From NCBI GenBank assembly GCA_900315315.1, contig OMYT01000001.1, positions 62,001-126,000 of the forward strand: 64,000 nt of DNA. Direction: 5' to 3'. Both the position numbers and the translations under genes were made by a program. The notes beneath the pieces were generated by a model. The model worked only from the letters and a program-made list of their open reading frames with translations. It did no database searches and was not told the origin of the DNA. This DNA comes from an uncultured Eubacteriales bacterium. Its GTDB lineage: Bacteria > Bacillota > Clostridia > Christensenellales > Aristaeellaceae. The first letter of the stretch is position 1. The number at the start of each line of letters is the position of its first letter. Positions 10,077-18,200 of the stretch are shown piece after piece.

Positions 10077-11015
10077 TCAGGCTTTGCCGTTGCAGCCGAG
10101 GACGTTGACGATCTTATGAGCAACCATGTCCTTGACGGCCTGACGGGCGGGCTTGAGATACTGCCGGGGATCGAAATGATCCGGATGCTCCGCGAAATAC
10201 TTGCGGATGACAGCAGTCATGGCCAGACGAATATCGGAATCGATGTTGATCTTGCAGACTGCGCTGGAAGCCGCCTGGCGGAGCTGCTCTTCGGGGATGC
10301 CGATGGCGCCGGGCATGTTACCGCCGTACTTGTTGATCTCTTCAACAAACTCCTGCGGAACAGAAGAAGAACCATGCAGAACGATCGGGAAGCCGGGCAG
10401 CTGTTTGGCGCACTCTTCAAGCACGTCGAACCGGAGCTGGGGCTTGGTGCCGGGCTTGAATTTGTAAGCGCCATGGCTTGTACCGATGGCGATGGCCAGA
10501 GAGTCACAGCCGGTACGGGTCGCGAAATCAACTACTTCTTCGGGATGGGTGTACATGGCTTTGTCAGCTTCGACGGAAACTTCATCTTCCACGCCGGCCA
10601 GGGTGCCCAGCTCAGCTTCGACCACGACGCCGTGATCATGAGCATATTCAACGACCTTGCGGGTCAGGGCAATGTTCTCTTCATAGGGCTTGGAGGAAGC
10701 ATCAATCATGACGGAGGTGAAACCGCCGTCGATACAGCTCTTACAAAGTTCGAAGCTGTCACCATGGTCCAGATGCAGAGCGATCGGAATATCAGGGTTT
10801 TCAATCACAGCCGCTTCAACCAGCTTGACCAGATAGGTATGGTTCGCATAAGCGCGGGCGCCTTTGGAGACCTGGAGGATGACGGGTGCCTTCAGCTCGC
10901 CGGCGGCCTCGGTGATGCCCTGAATGATCTCCATGTTGTTGACGTTGAATGCGCCGACGGCGTAACCGCCGTCATAGGCCTTCTTAAACATTTCGGTTGT
11001 GGTAACAAGTGCCAT
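10077..11015 (-). CDS. fba: Class II fructose-1,6-bisphosphate aldolase
   Basis: This zinc enzyme splits fructose-1,6-bisphosphate into dihydroxyacetone phosphate and glyceraldehyde-3-phosphate in glycolysis, and works in reverse in gluconeogenesis. HLDHG at residues 81-85 holds the catalytic Asp83 and a zinc His. Later zinc and phosphate sites are visible (YTHPEEV, GTSHGAYK, HGSSSVP, KINIDSD). The 312-residue length matches the family. ATG 11015 has AAAGGAGG upstream; a longer reading from 11060 is unlikely. The gene stands alone, facing the VanW gene across a shared terminator. Confidence 0.95.
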   Translation of the reverse strand: MALVTTTEMFKKAYDGGYAVGAFNVNNMEIIQGITEAAGELKAPVILQVSKGARAYANHTYLVKLVEAAVIENPDIPIALHLDHGDSFELCKSCIDGGFTSVMIDASSKPYEENIALTRKVVEYAHDHGVVVEAELGTLAGVEDEVSVEADKAMYTHPEEVVDFATRTGCDSLAIAIGTSHGAYKFKPGTKPQLRFDVLEECAKQLPGFPIVLHGSSSVPQEFVEEINKYGGNMPGAIGIPEEQLRQAASSAVCKINIDSDIRLAMTAVIRKYFAEHPDHFDPRQYLKPARQAVKDMVAHKIVNVLGCNGKA

Positions 11016-11048
11016 AAAGAGGAAACCTCCTTTATCATTAATACATAT

Positions 11049-11077
11049 AGTATAACACAACGAAGTTGGAAAGAAAA
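11049..11077 (-). promoter_or_regulatory. Possible fba promoter
   Basis: On the minus strand TATACT (11054-11049) is a good -10 box about 34 bases before the fba start. The -35 match 17 bases further up (TTTTCT) is weak, so this rests mainly on the -10 box and position. Confidence 0.4.
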
Positions 11078-11123
11078 GACATTCCTTTGTTATATGATTA
11101 TGCTCCTTAGACTATTTTAAAAA

Positions 11124-11144
11124 ATGACAATTCGTCCTTGTCAT
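11124..11144. repeat. Inverted repeat between divergent genes
   Basis: ATGACAA, seven bases, then TTGTCAT form a perfect 7-base inverted repeat in the 208-base space between fba and the exported protein at 11224. TATAAT follows at 11144-11149. It could be an operator or a small RNA hairpin. I see no other feature in this AT-rich gap. Confidence 0.4.
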
Positions 11145-11223
11145 ATAATGAACTATATATTACAATGATAAATGAATTTGTCAAAGCATTTATATATGAC
11201 CTGTAAGACAGGAGGAAGAAAAG

Positions 11224-12570
11224 ATGAAGAGAAGACTGATTGCCGTCATGCTTTCCATAATGCTGACCCTTCCAGTGGGTGTACTGTCAGAAAGCACGGC
11301 ATGGACTTGCCCGAATTGCAACCAGACAGGAAATACCGGTAACTTCTGCTCCAACTGTGCTACAGCCAGACCTTCAGACAACTGGAAATGTACAAACTGC
11401 GGACAGACAGGGAATACCGGCAATTTCTGCTCCAACTGTGCGGCAGCCCGCCCGGACGGAAGCACTGTGATTTCAGAGCCAGCGCCTCCGGCTGTCGTGA
11501 ACGAGCATTTGGAACAGATTCCGGGAGAAACAGACCGGGTGAAAGTCATTCCAAACAAAGTGGACGCATCCAGTTTCATTGCAAACAAGAAAAATCCGGG
11601 GCTTTGGGCTCCGGAAAACGCGATCGACGGAAATGAGACAACCTGCTGGCAGTTCTCTTCGAAGAAAGGCCTGAAGGGTATATCCTGGATCAGCCTTTCG
11701 TTTGATTCACCGCAGACGGTGGACGAAATCTGGTTCAAGAACGGATTCTGGGGTGTGAATGATAAGGGCGGAGATCAGTATCCGATTAATTCCAGACTCA
11801 AGGAAACCCGTATTGATTTTCTCTACAACGGTGAAACAAAATACGTGGATGCCCAGGCGATGACGCTGAAGGATGAGAGCCGAAACGGCTGGCAGAGGTT
11901 CAGCTTCGGTCATCGGGAAAATGTTGTTTCGGTCCGGATTTTTCCGTGGACAGTCTATAAAGGTAGCTCTTTCCCTAAAGACGTATGCCTTTCAGAAGTG
12001 ATGCTCGTGCAGGAAGCGCCGGCAGAGAGTGCTAAGCCGGCGCAGGGAGAGAAAGCTACGGTCATCTATGACAGCGATCCGAGTATCACAGGATGCAATT
12101 TGCTGATGAAACTGGCAACACGTTCAGGTCCCGGAACGGAATATGCAGAACCCGGTACATTTTTTGGGAATAACTGGCAGAGTCAGACGGTTAAAGTGCT
12201 CAGGAAAAGCTACGACGGCAGCATCTGGTGGGTACAGGTGGATTTCCGGAACGGAAGCAAAAGCAGTTACAGAGTATGGACCGGCGTGAAACGGGTAGAC
12301 GTGGATCTGAATAAGGTGAAGGAAGATCAACGAATCTGTGACTGTGATATCTATCCGACTTCTGACACATGGTTCGGTCCCGGAGGAAACTACGCCAAAG
12401 CAAATATATCGATTAACAGATCTGCTGTCGGTACGATCCGCGGAAAAGAAAACGGATTCGTTGATGTTGAATACTGGTATGAGGACGACGGCTATGATGG
12501 AAGCCACCGGATCTGGATTCCCGAAAGCGCAGTTTATAATCTTTATTACGGAGATTATTCAGGAGAATAA
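11224..12570 (+). CDS. Exported protein: two zinc ribbons, discoidin-like domain, two SH3-like domains
   Basis: The function is unknown. A signal peptide (about residues 1-23) shows export. Two near-identical 27-residue zinc ribbons follow, with Cys pairs at 29/32 and 42/45, then 56/59 and 69/72. Residues 105-265 look like a discoidin (F5/8 type C) sugar-binding fold: the start APENAIDGNETTCWQF and the pattern WISLSFDSPQTVDEIW are typical. The C-terminal 165 residues hold two bacterial SH3-like segments (TRSGPGTEY near 300 and a weaker copy near 380). The domain set suggests binding to cell wall or host glycans, which is an inference. AGGAGG precedes the ATG. The next gene follows after 20 bases. 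Confidence 0.8.
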   Translation: MKRRLIAVMLSIMLTLPVGVLSESTAWTCPNCNQTGNTGNFCSNCATARPSDNWKCTNCGQTGNTGNFCSNCAAARPDGSTVISEPAPPAVVNEHLEQIPGETDRVKVIPNKVDASSFIANKKNPGLWAPENAIDGNETTCWQFSSKKGLKGISWISLSFDSPQTVDEIWFKNGFWGVNDKGGDQYPINSRLKETRIDFLYNGETKYVDAQAMTLKDESRNGWQRFSFGHRENVVSVRIFPWTVYKGSSFPKDVCLSEVMLVQEAPAESAKPAQGEKATVIYDSDPSITGCNLLMKLATRSGPGTEYAEPGTFFGNNWQSQTVKVLRKSYDGSIWWVQVDFRNGSKSSYRVWTGVKRVDVDLNKVKEDQRICDCDIYPTSDTWFGPGGNYAKANISINRSAVGTIRGKENGFVDVEYWYEDDGYDGSHRIWIPESAVYNLYYGDYSGE

Positions 12571-12590
12571 AAAACGGGAGAAGAGCATTC

Positions 12591-13208
12591 ATGAAACAGC
12601 ATAAAGTCAAAGTAATAACAGGCATTATTTTGCTGATGGTAATCGCCTTTCTTGCAACCATTACTGCAGCAGAACCATATATCAGTCAGGAAGGTGCCCG
12701 ATTCGGGATGAAACCGGCAGATATCCGGAAGATTGAGGAAAAACGGAACAATCCGTTGAATGAGACATATTTTTCAGAAGATGCCTATGAAATGTATTTT
12801 GAAAACGATATTCGATTCTATGATCTGAATTGCACGAGAATGGAATATGATTTTGCACTGAACGATCAGAATCTTTTCCAGATCTATTATGTTTCCTCAA
12901 ACGGGGAACTCGATTATATTCATGCAAAGGATTTACTGATCGGACTGTACGGACAGCCTGTGACAGACCCGAATGACGAAGGGCGGTATTCCTGTCTGTA
13001 TGACCGGCGGGGCAAGGGGTTTGATCTTGTTGAGGCAGCACATTGGGTGCCTGAAAACGTGGAGGATCCTGGAGTAGATCTTTGGTATAATGATACAGGT
13101 GTTGTTTTTATTGCTTTCTATGACACGGCAAATCCGGCATCATACGGTGAATATCCGGAAAACTGGTCTGAATGGCCTGTGGATGAGCTTCCTGACACAA
13201 GCGAATAA
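12591..13208 (+). CDS. Exported protein of unknown function
   Basis: I do not recognise a family. Residues 6-27 form a hydrophobic signal peptide or anchor ending near TAAEP, and the remaining 180 residues are acidic and probably extracellular. The segment ISQEGARFGMKPADIRKIE and a later GLYGQPV recall small secreted proteins whose repeats measure a shift from a helix to a sheet region, but the match is too loose to name. A GGGAG ribosome-binding site lies 10 bases before the ATG. It follows the zinc-ribbon protein closely, so the two probably share a transcript and an envelope role. Confidence 0.7.
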   Translation: MKQHKVKVITGIILLMVIAFLATITAAEPYISQEGARFGMKPADIRKIEEKRNNPLNETYFSEDAYEMYFENDIRFYDLNCTRMEYDFALNDQNLFQIYYVSSNGELDYIHAKDLLIGLYGQPVTDPNDEGRYSCLYDRRGKGFDLVEAAHWVPENVEDPGVDLWYNDTGVVFIAFYDTANPASYGEYPENWSEWPVDELPDTSE

Positions 13209-13223
13209 ACATACACAGCAGAG

Positions 13224-13238
13224 AGAGAACAATTCTCT
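13224..13238. terminator. Weak hairpin between converging genes
   Basis: AGAGAA, CAA, TTCTCT form a 6-base stem in the 33 bases between the exported protein and glutamine synthetase III. ATTT follows on the plus strand. It is a poor terminator but the only candidate there. Confidence 0.3.
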
Positions 13239-13241
13239 GAT

Positions 13242-15326
13242 TTAAACGGAGAAAAGGAGGTCGTCATAGGTCGGAAAGGGCCAATAGGTGCGATCAGTAA
13301 GCTGTTCAAGGGTATCGGCAGACTTCCGGAGGTTTTCCATGGCGGGGAGAACCGAGTCATGCATGAAACGGGCCTCGGCCTGCGGATTTTCTTCTTCCGG
13401 CACAGAAGCCAGTTTCGTTTCCAGTTGCTGCAGATCCCGGGACAGCTGGTCTGTGGTAGAACAGAGTGCCGCAAGCAGCTCTGAGCCACTGGCAAAGTCT
13501 CCGCCTGCTTCCCGGATGTTGCGCGAAGCAGAAGCTATGTCACCGGTGAACCGGATGACGGCCGGCAGAATCTGGCGGCGGGTCATCATAATCATTGTCC
13601 GGGCTTCAATGGCTGTGAGCTTGGCATAGGCATCCAGACCGATATCCCGGCGTGAACGCAGTTCGGACTCGGAAAGAACTTTATGGGTCTCAAAGAGGCG
13701 GATGTTTTTTTCGGCGGTATAGCAGGGAAGCGCATTCACGGTGGAATCGAGCCGGATGAGGCCGCGGGCTTCCGCCTCCCGGACCCAATCTTCCGTATAG
13801 TTATTGCCATTGAAAATGATGCGTTTATGATCATGGATGGTGCGAACAATCAGATCATGCAGGGCGGAGCGGAAATCCTCCGCCTGTTCCAGTTCATCCG
13901 CGAAGAGGCGCAGGCTTTCCGCGACGATTGTATTCAGGACTACGTTCGCATCAGAAATGGAGGCGGAGGAACCCAGGGAACGGAACTCAAACTTGTTGCC
14001 CGTAAAGGCAAAGGGTGAAGTCCGATTCCGGTCGGTGGTGTCCTTCGGGAATTTCGGCAGCACATGGACACCGATGGTCATATCGGTCTTTTCCCGCCCA
14101 TTATAATGGGAACCGGCTTCCAGCGCTTCCAAGATCTCGGTAAGTTCATCACCGAGGAAGATGCTGATAATTGCGGGCGGGGCTTCGCACCCGCCGAGAC
14201 GATGATCGTTGCCGGCGGAAGCCACCGAAGCACGGAGCAGATCCTGATAGTCATCAACGGCTTTGATCACAGAGGTCAGGAAAAGTAAAAACTGAGCACT
14301 TTCGTGCGGACTGTCACCGGGCTCCAGAAGGTTGTAGCCGGTATTGGTAAACATGGACCAGTTATTATGCTTACCGCTGCCGTTCACGCCGGCAAAGGGC
14401 TTTTCGGACAGCAGGCAATGCAGCCCGTGACGGCGGGCAACCTTTTTCATAATCTCCATGGTCAGCTGATTATGATCACAGGCAACATTGACAATCGAAA
14501 AGATCGGCGCCATTTCATGCTGGGACGGCGCGGTCTCGTTATGCTCTGTTTTGGCAAGAACCCCGACTTTCCAGAGCTCTTCATTCAGCTCGTTCATGAA
14601 AGCCTGGACACGGGTCTTGATCGTGCCGAAGAAGTGATCGCCGAGCTCCTGACCCTTTGGCGCAGGCGCGCCGAAGAGTGTGCGGCCGGCAAAGATCAGA
14701 TCGCTTCTTTGATCATACAGCGCCTTGTCAACAAGAAAATATTCCTGCTCGGGCCCGACAGTCGGCGTGACGCGGGTAGCATCAAAACGGCCGAAAAGCT
14801 TCAGAATCCGGACTGCCTGCTTATTTAAGGCTTCCATGGAACGGAGGAGGGGCGTTTTTTTATCCAGCGCTTCACCGCCGTAAGAACAATATGCCGTAGG
14901 AATACAAAGAACATGTTCCTTGATGAAGGCATAGGAAGTCGGATCCCAGGCGGTATAGCCGCGGGCTTCAAAGGTGGAACGAAGGCCGCCGCTGGGAAGA
15001 GATGAGGCATCCGCTTCCCCCCGGACAAGCTCCTTGCCGGAAAACTCCTGGATGACCTTTCCGCCCGGAACGGGAGAAATAAAGGCGTCATGCTTCTCTG
15101 CGGTGACGGAATTCAAAGGCTGGAACCAATGAGTGTAGTGAGTGGCACCGCGTTCCAGGGCCCAATCCTTCATGGCGTTGGCTACGACGCTGGCGACCTG
15201 TGGATCCAGGCGGCGGCCGTCATCAATGGTTTTATGAAGGGCCTTGTACGTTTCTTTCGGCAGGCGCTGGCGCATGACGGAATCATTGAAAACATTAATA
15301 CCAAAGTTTTCATCAACAAAGCCCAT
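13242..15326 (-). CDS. glnN: Glutamine synthetase, type III
   Basis: The enzyme makes glutamine from glutamate, ammonia and ATP. At 694 residues it matches the large type III (GlnN) form, not the 440-residue type I. Characteristic segments include [11 protein letters not shown] (glutamate and metal site), [29 protein letters not shown] and [16 protein letters not shown]. The helical C-terminal extension of type III enzymes is present. ATG 15326 with AAGGTGG upstream is preferred; a longer form from 15353 is unlikely. No other nitrogen gene is adjacent. A symmetrical site overlaps its promoter, so control by a repressor or activator is likely. Confidence 0.95.
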   Translation of the reverse strand: MGFVDENFGINVFNDSVMRQRLPKETYKALHKTIDDGRRLDPQVASVVANAMKDWALERGATHYTHWFQPLNSVTAEKHDAFISPVPGGKVIQEFSGKELVRGEADASSLPSGGLRSTFEARGYTAWDPTSYAFIKEHVLCIPTAYCSYGGEALDKKTPLLRSMEALNKQAVRILKLFGRFDATRVTPTVGPEQEYFLVDKALYDQRSDLIFAGRTLFGAPAPKGQELGDHFFGTIKTRVQAFMNELNEELWKVGVLAKTEHNETAPSQHEMAPIFSIVNVACDHNQLTMEIMKKVARRHGLHCLLSEKPFAGVNGSGKHNNWSMFTNTGYNLLEPGDSPHESAQFLLFLTSVIKAVDDYQDLLRASVASAGNDHRLGGCEAPPAIISIFLGDELTEILEALEAGSHYNGREKTDMTIGVHVLPKFPKDTTDRNRTSPFAFTGNKFEFRSLGSSASISDANVVLNTIVAESLRLFADELEQAEDFRSALHDLIVRTIHDHKRIIFNGNNYTEDWVREAEARGLIRLDSTVNALPCYTAEKNIRLFETHKVLSESELRSRRDIGLDAYAKLTAIEARTMIMMTRRQILPAVIRFTGDIASASRNIREAGGDFASGSELLAALCSTTDQLSRDLQQLETKLASVPEEENPQAEARFMHDSVLPAMENLRKSADTLEQLTDRTYWPFPTYDDLLFSV

Positions 15327-15367
15327 AGAAATTCCACCTTTCCTGACAATCAAGGTTATTAAAGAAT

Positions 15368-15396
15368 AATTTAGATGAGACTTGACTGCATGTCAA
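15368..15396 (-). promoter_or_regulatory. Promoter of glutamine synthetase III
   Basis: On the minus strand a consensus TTGACA (15396-15391), 17 bases, then TAAATT (15373-15368), about 42 bases before the start codon. The -35 box is inside the inverted repeat at 15380-15398. Confidence 0.6.
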
Positions 15397-15398
15397 GT
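15380..15398. promoter_or_regulatory. Operator-like inverted repeat over the glnN -35 box
   Basis: ACTTGAC, five bases, GTCAAGT is a perfect 7-base inverted repeat covering the -35 box. It does not fit the GlnR/TnrA pattern TGTNA-N7-TNACA, so the regulator is unknown. Confidence 0.5.
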
Positions 15399-15413
15399 TA
15401 TAATCAAACAAAA

Positions 15414-15423
15414 TTGTTAACAA
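15414..15423. repeat. Palindrome TTGTTAACAA
   Basis: A perfect 10-base palindrome between divergent glnN and the TrpR-like gene. It may be a regulator site; nothing more can be said from sequence. Confidence 0.3.
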
Positions 15424-15501
15424 AACGACCATAATCCTTAATCTAAATATGGTAAAATTCATTCGCGCACTAAAGCGTGAAACCAAACGGGATGTGATAT
15501 T

Positions 15502-15798
15502 ATGTTCGAACCGAAGATCAAAAATAAGGAAACGGATCTCCTTATGAAGGCTGTGCTGACCCTGAAAAGTGAAGAAGACGCTTACCGATTCTTTGAGGAC
15601 CTGTGTACAATCCCGGAGATCAAAAGCATCAGCCAGCGGCTGGAAGTGGCATTGCTGCTATGCAAGAAAGAGACCTATCAACGCATTGCAGATGAAACAG
15701 GGGCCTCCAGTGCTACCATTTCCCGGGTCAACCGGGCGCTGACTTACGGGGCGGACGGATACCGCAGAGTGCTTGAAGCGATGGGAGAAGACGCATAA
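15502..15798 (+). CDS. TrpR-like DNA-binding protein (YerC/YecD family)
   Basis: This 98-residue protein belongs to the TrpR/YerC/YecD family, small helical DNA-binding proteins that are widespread in Bacillota. The helix-turn-helix is near residues 58-82 (TYQRIADETGASSATISRVNRAL). YerC of Bacillus subtilis lies next to pcrA and ligA, as here: the pcrA start is only three bases past this stop. The role is probably local transcription control, but no ligand or target is established for this protein. The ribosome-binding site (GGGATGTG) is weak. Confidence 0.85.
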   Translation: MFEPKIKNKETDLLMKAVLTLKSEEDAYRFFEDLCTIPEIKSISQRLEVALLLCKKETYQRIADETGASSATISRVNRALTYGADGYRRVLEAMGEDA

Positions 15799-15800
15799 AG

Positions 15801-18200
15801 ATGGATCTGACAGCATTAAATCCGGAACAGCGGCGCGCGGCGGAGACGCTGGACGGCCCGGTATTAATCCTGGCCGGCGCGGGCAGCGGCAAAACAAGGG
15901 CGCTGACATACCGCGTTGCGAACCTGATCGATCACGGCGTACCGGCCTGGTCTATTCTGGCGCTGACCTTTACAAACAAGGCGGCCCGGGAGATGAAAGA
16001 CCGCGTACGGCAACTGATCGGAGAGGAAAAGGCGGAAGAAGCATGGATCAGCACTTTTCATTCCACGTGTGCACGAATTCTGAGACGGGATATTGAGAAA
16101 ATAGAGTATACACGTTCTTTTGTCATCTACGACGATGACGATCAGCAGCGTGTTTTGAAGGAAATCTACAAACAACTGAACATTGACGACAAGTTTATCC
16201 CGATCCGGGAAACGAAGGGAAAAATCAGCGACGCGAAAAACAAGCTGATGACCCCGGATGAATGGTTCGCGAAATCCCTGCGGGACCGGCGGACATCCAT
16301 GATCCACGATATCATGACGGTTTACGAGAAGCGGATGAAAGCGCTGAACGCACTGGACTTTGACGACCTGCTGATGAAAACGCTTGAACTGCTGGCAGAT
16401 CACCCGCCGGTGCTGGAAGTCTACCGCCGCAGGTTCCGCTACGTACTTGTAGACGAATATCAGGATACCAACAAAACCCAGTACGAACTGGTGCGGCTGC
16501 TGACAGCGGAAAGCCGTAATCTTTGCGTAGTCGGCGACGACGACCAGAGTATCTACGGCTGGCGCGGGGCGGACATCCGGAATATCCTGGACTTTGAAAA
16601 GGACTATCCGGACGCGACGGTCATTAAACTGGAACAGAATTACAGGAGTACTTCCAACATTCTGGACGCGGCGAATCAGGTAATCGCCCACAACGGCGGA
16701 CGGAAAGACAAGACACTGTGGACGGAACACGAGAGCGGTGAAAAGATCCGCCTGTACTGCGCACAGGACGAACGGGAGGAAGCTGCCTGGATTGTTCAGC
16801 AGATGGAAGAACTGCGAAAAAAAGGCGTTTCCTACGGGCAGATGGCGGTTCTATACCGGACGAACGCCCAAAGCCGCGTGCCGGAAGAAATGCTGATGAA
16901 AGCCGGGGTACCGTACCGGGTGTTCGGCGGGCAGAAGTTTTATGAACGGAAAGAGATTAAAGATATTATCGCCTATATGCGCGTCATCGCCAACCCGGCA
17001 GACGATATTTCGCTGACAAGGATCATTAACGTGCCCAAACGGTCGATCGGCGACGCGACGGTAGAGGTATTGGCAGCCCGCGCTTCCAGGGAAGGAATAC
17101 CGATCTTCAGCGCGCTGAACGACCTGCCGGAAGAACTCGGCAGCCGGGCGCGAAACAGCGTGACAGCATTCTTTCAGCTGATGACAATGCTGACGGCCAT
17201 GAAGGAATGCATGGGACTGGAGGAATTCGTCGACTTCCTGATCGAGAAAACCGGGCTTGTGGAACAATACCGAAAAGAAGACACGGAAGAGGCGATGAAC
17301 CGGATTGAGAATATACAGGAATTCCGCGGATCCATCAGCGAATTTGCGCAGATAGGTGAAGATCCGACGCTGGAAGCCTATCTGGAAAACGTCTCGCTGG
17401 TGACCGATCTGGACCGGGCGGACAGCCGCAGCGACTATGCGGTGTTGATGACGCTGCATTCGGCAAAAGGTCTGGAATTCGATAATGTATTTATTCCGGG
17501 GATGGAAGAAGGAATCTTCCCAAGTTCCCGGAGCGTGGATGAAGAGAACCGGTTGGAAGAGGAACGTCGGTTGATGTACGTCGGAATCACTCGGGCAAGG
17601 AAACGGCTGTATCTGAGCCGGGCGGAAGAACGGATGATGTACAACCAGTTTAATCATAACCCGCCGAGCCGCTTTCTGGACGAGATTCCGGCGAGACTGA
17701 TAGAAGAGGAGTTTTCCCAATCCGTGTCCTTCGGTTCCGGTTCATCCGGATCAGGGTCGTTCGGGTTCGGCGGCGCATCCGGGCGGGGCTACGGGAACGG
17801 ATACAGGCGGAATTACGGTTCGCTGCGAGGTCAGTCCGGAATGAAACGACCACGGGATGAATGGGCGGATGAGTTTACGGAAACCGTATTCCGGAAACCG
17901 AAAGCTCCGGCCGAACTGGGAAAACCCAAAGTGAAAATTCACGGAATGGACCTGAACAGCATTCCCGGCGTCAGCCGCGGATTTGTCGGAAGCGTCGCGA
18001 ACAACCTGCAGGCGACGGCTATGCAGAAGCTGTTCAGCGCCGGGGATAAAGTACGGCATCCCAAGTTCGGAAACGGCGAAGTGCTGGAGGTGTCCGGGAG
18101 CGGCGCAGAGGCACGGATCCGGATCCTGTTCAGCCAAAGCGGCGAGAGAACGCTGGCCCTGGCAGTAGCCCCGATCGTAAAGGTGGAGGAAGAGGAATGA
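15801..18200 (+). CDS. pcrA: ATP-dependent DNA helicase PcrA (UvrD/Rep family)
   Basis: PcrA is the essential Gram-positive superfamily 1 helicase that unwinds DNA 3' to 5' in repair and plasmid replication and clears RecA from DNA. The Walker A motif GAGSGKT is at residues 26-32, followed by LTFTNKAA (Ia), DEYQDTN (II), GDDDQSIYGWRGA (III), QNYRST (IV), LMTLHSAKGLEF (V) and VGITRARKRL (VI). The 799-residue length is a little above usual because of a Gly/Ser-rich linker near 640-680 before the C-terminal Tudor-like part (GDKVRHPKFGNGEV). The stop overlaps the ligA start by four bases. Confidence 0.96.
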   Translation: MDLTALNPEQRRAAETLDGPVLILAGAGSGKTRALTYRVANLIDHGVPAWSILALTFTNKAAREMKDRVRQLIGEEKAEEAWISTFHSTCARILRRDIEKIEYTRSFVIYDDDDQQRVLKEIYKQLNIDDKFIPIRETKGKISDAKNKLMTPDEWFAKSLRDRRTSMIHDIMTVYEKRMKALNALDFDDLLMKTLELLADHPPVLEVYRRRFRYVLVDEYQDTNKTQYELVRLLTAESRNLCVVGDDDQSIYGWRGADIRNILDFEKDYPDATVIKLEQNYRSTSNILDAANQVIAHNGGRKDKTLWTEHESGEKIRLYCAQDEREEAAWIVQQMEELRKKGVSYGQMAVLYRTNAQSRVPEEMLMKAGVPYRVFGGQKFYERKEIKDIIAYMRVIANPADDISLTRIINVPKRSIGDATVEVLAARASREGIPIFSALNDLPEELGSRARNSVTAFFQLMTMLTAMKECMGLEEFVDFLIEKTGLVEQYRKEDTEEAMNRIENIQEFRGSISEFAQIGEDPTLEAYLENVSLVTDLDRADSRSDYAVLMTLHSAKGLEFDNVFIPGMEEGIFPSSRSVDEENRLEEERRLMYVGITRARKRLYLSRAEERMMYNQFNHNPPSRFLDEIPARLIEEEFSQSVSFGSGSSGSGSFGFGGASGRGYGNGYRRNYGSLRGQSGMKRPRDEWADEFTETVFRKPKAPAELGKPKVKIHGMDLNSIPGVSRGFVGSVANNLQATAMQKLFSAGDKVRHPKFGNGEVLEVSGSGAEARIRILFSQSGERTLALAVAPIVKVEEEE

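Noticed and set aside
10071-11120. A 349-codon plus-strand open frame
   Set aside because: It is antisense to fba, a certain gene, and runs into its promoter region.
15382-15404. Plus-strand TTGACT and TATAAT as a promoter for the TrpR-like gene
   Set aside because: The spacer is only 11 bases, too short for sigma-A. The minus-strand reading with 17 bases is much better.
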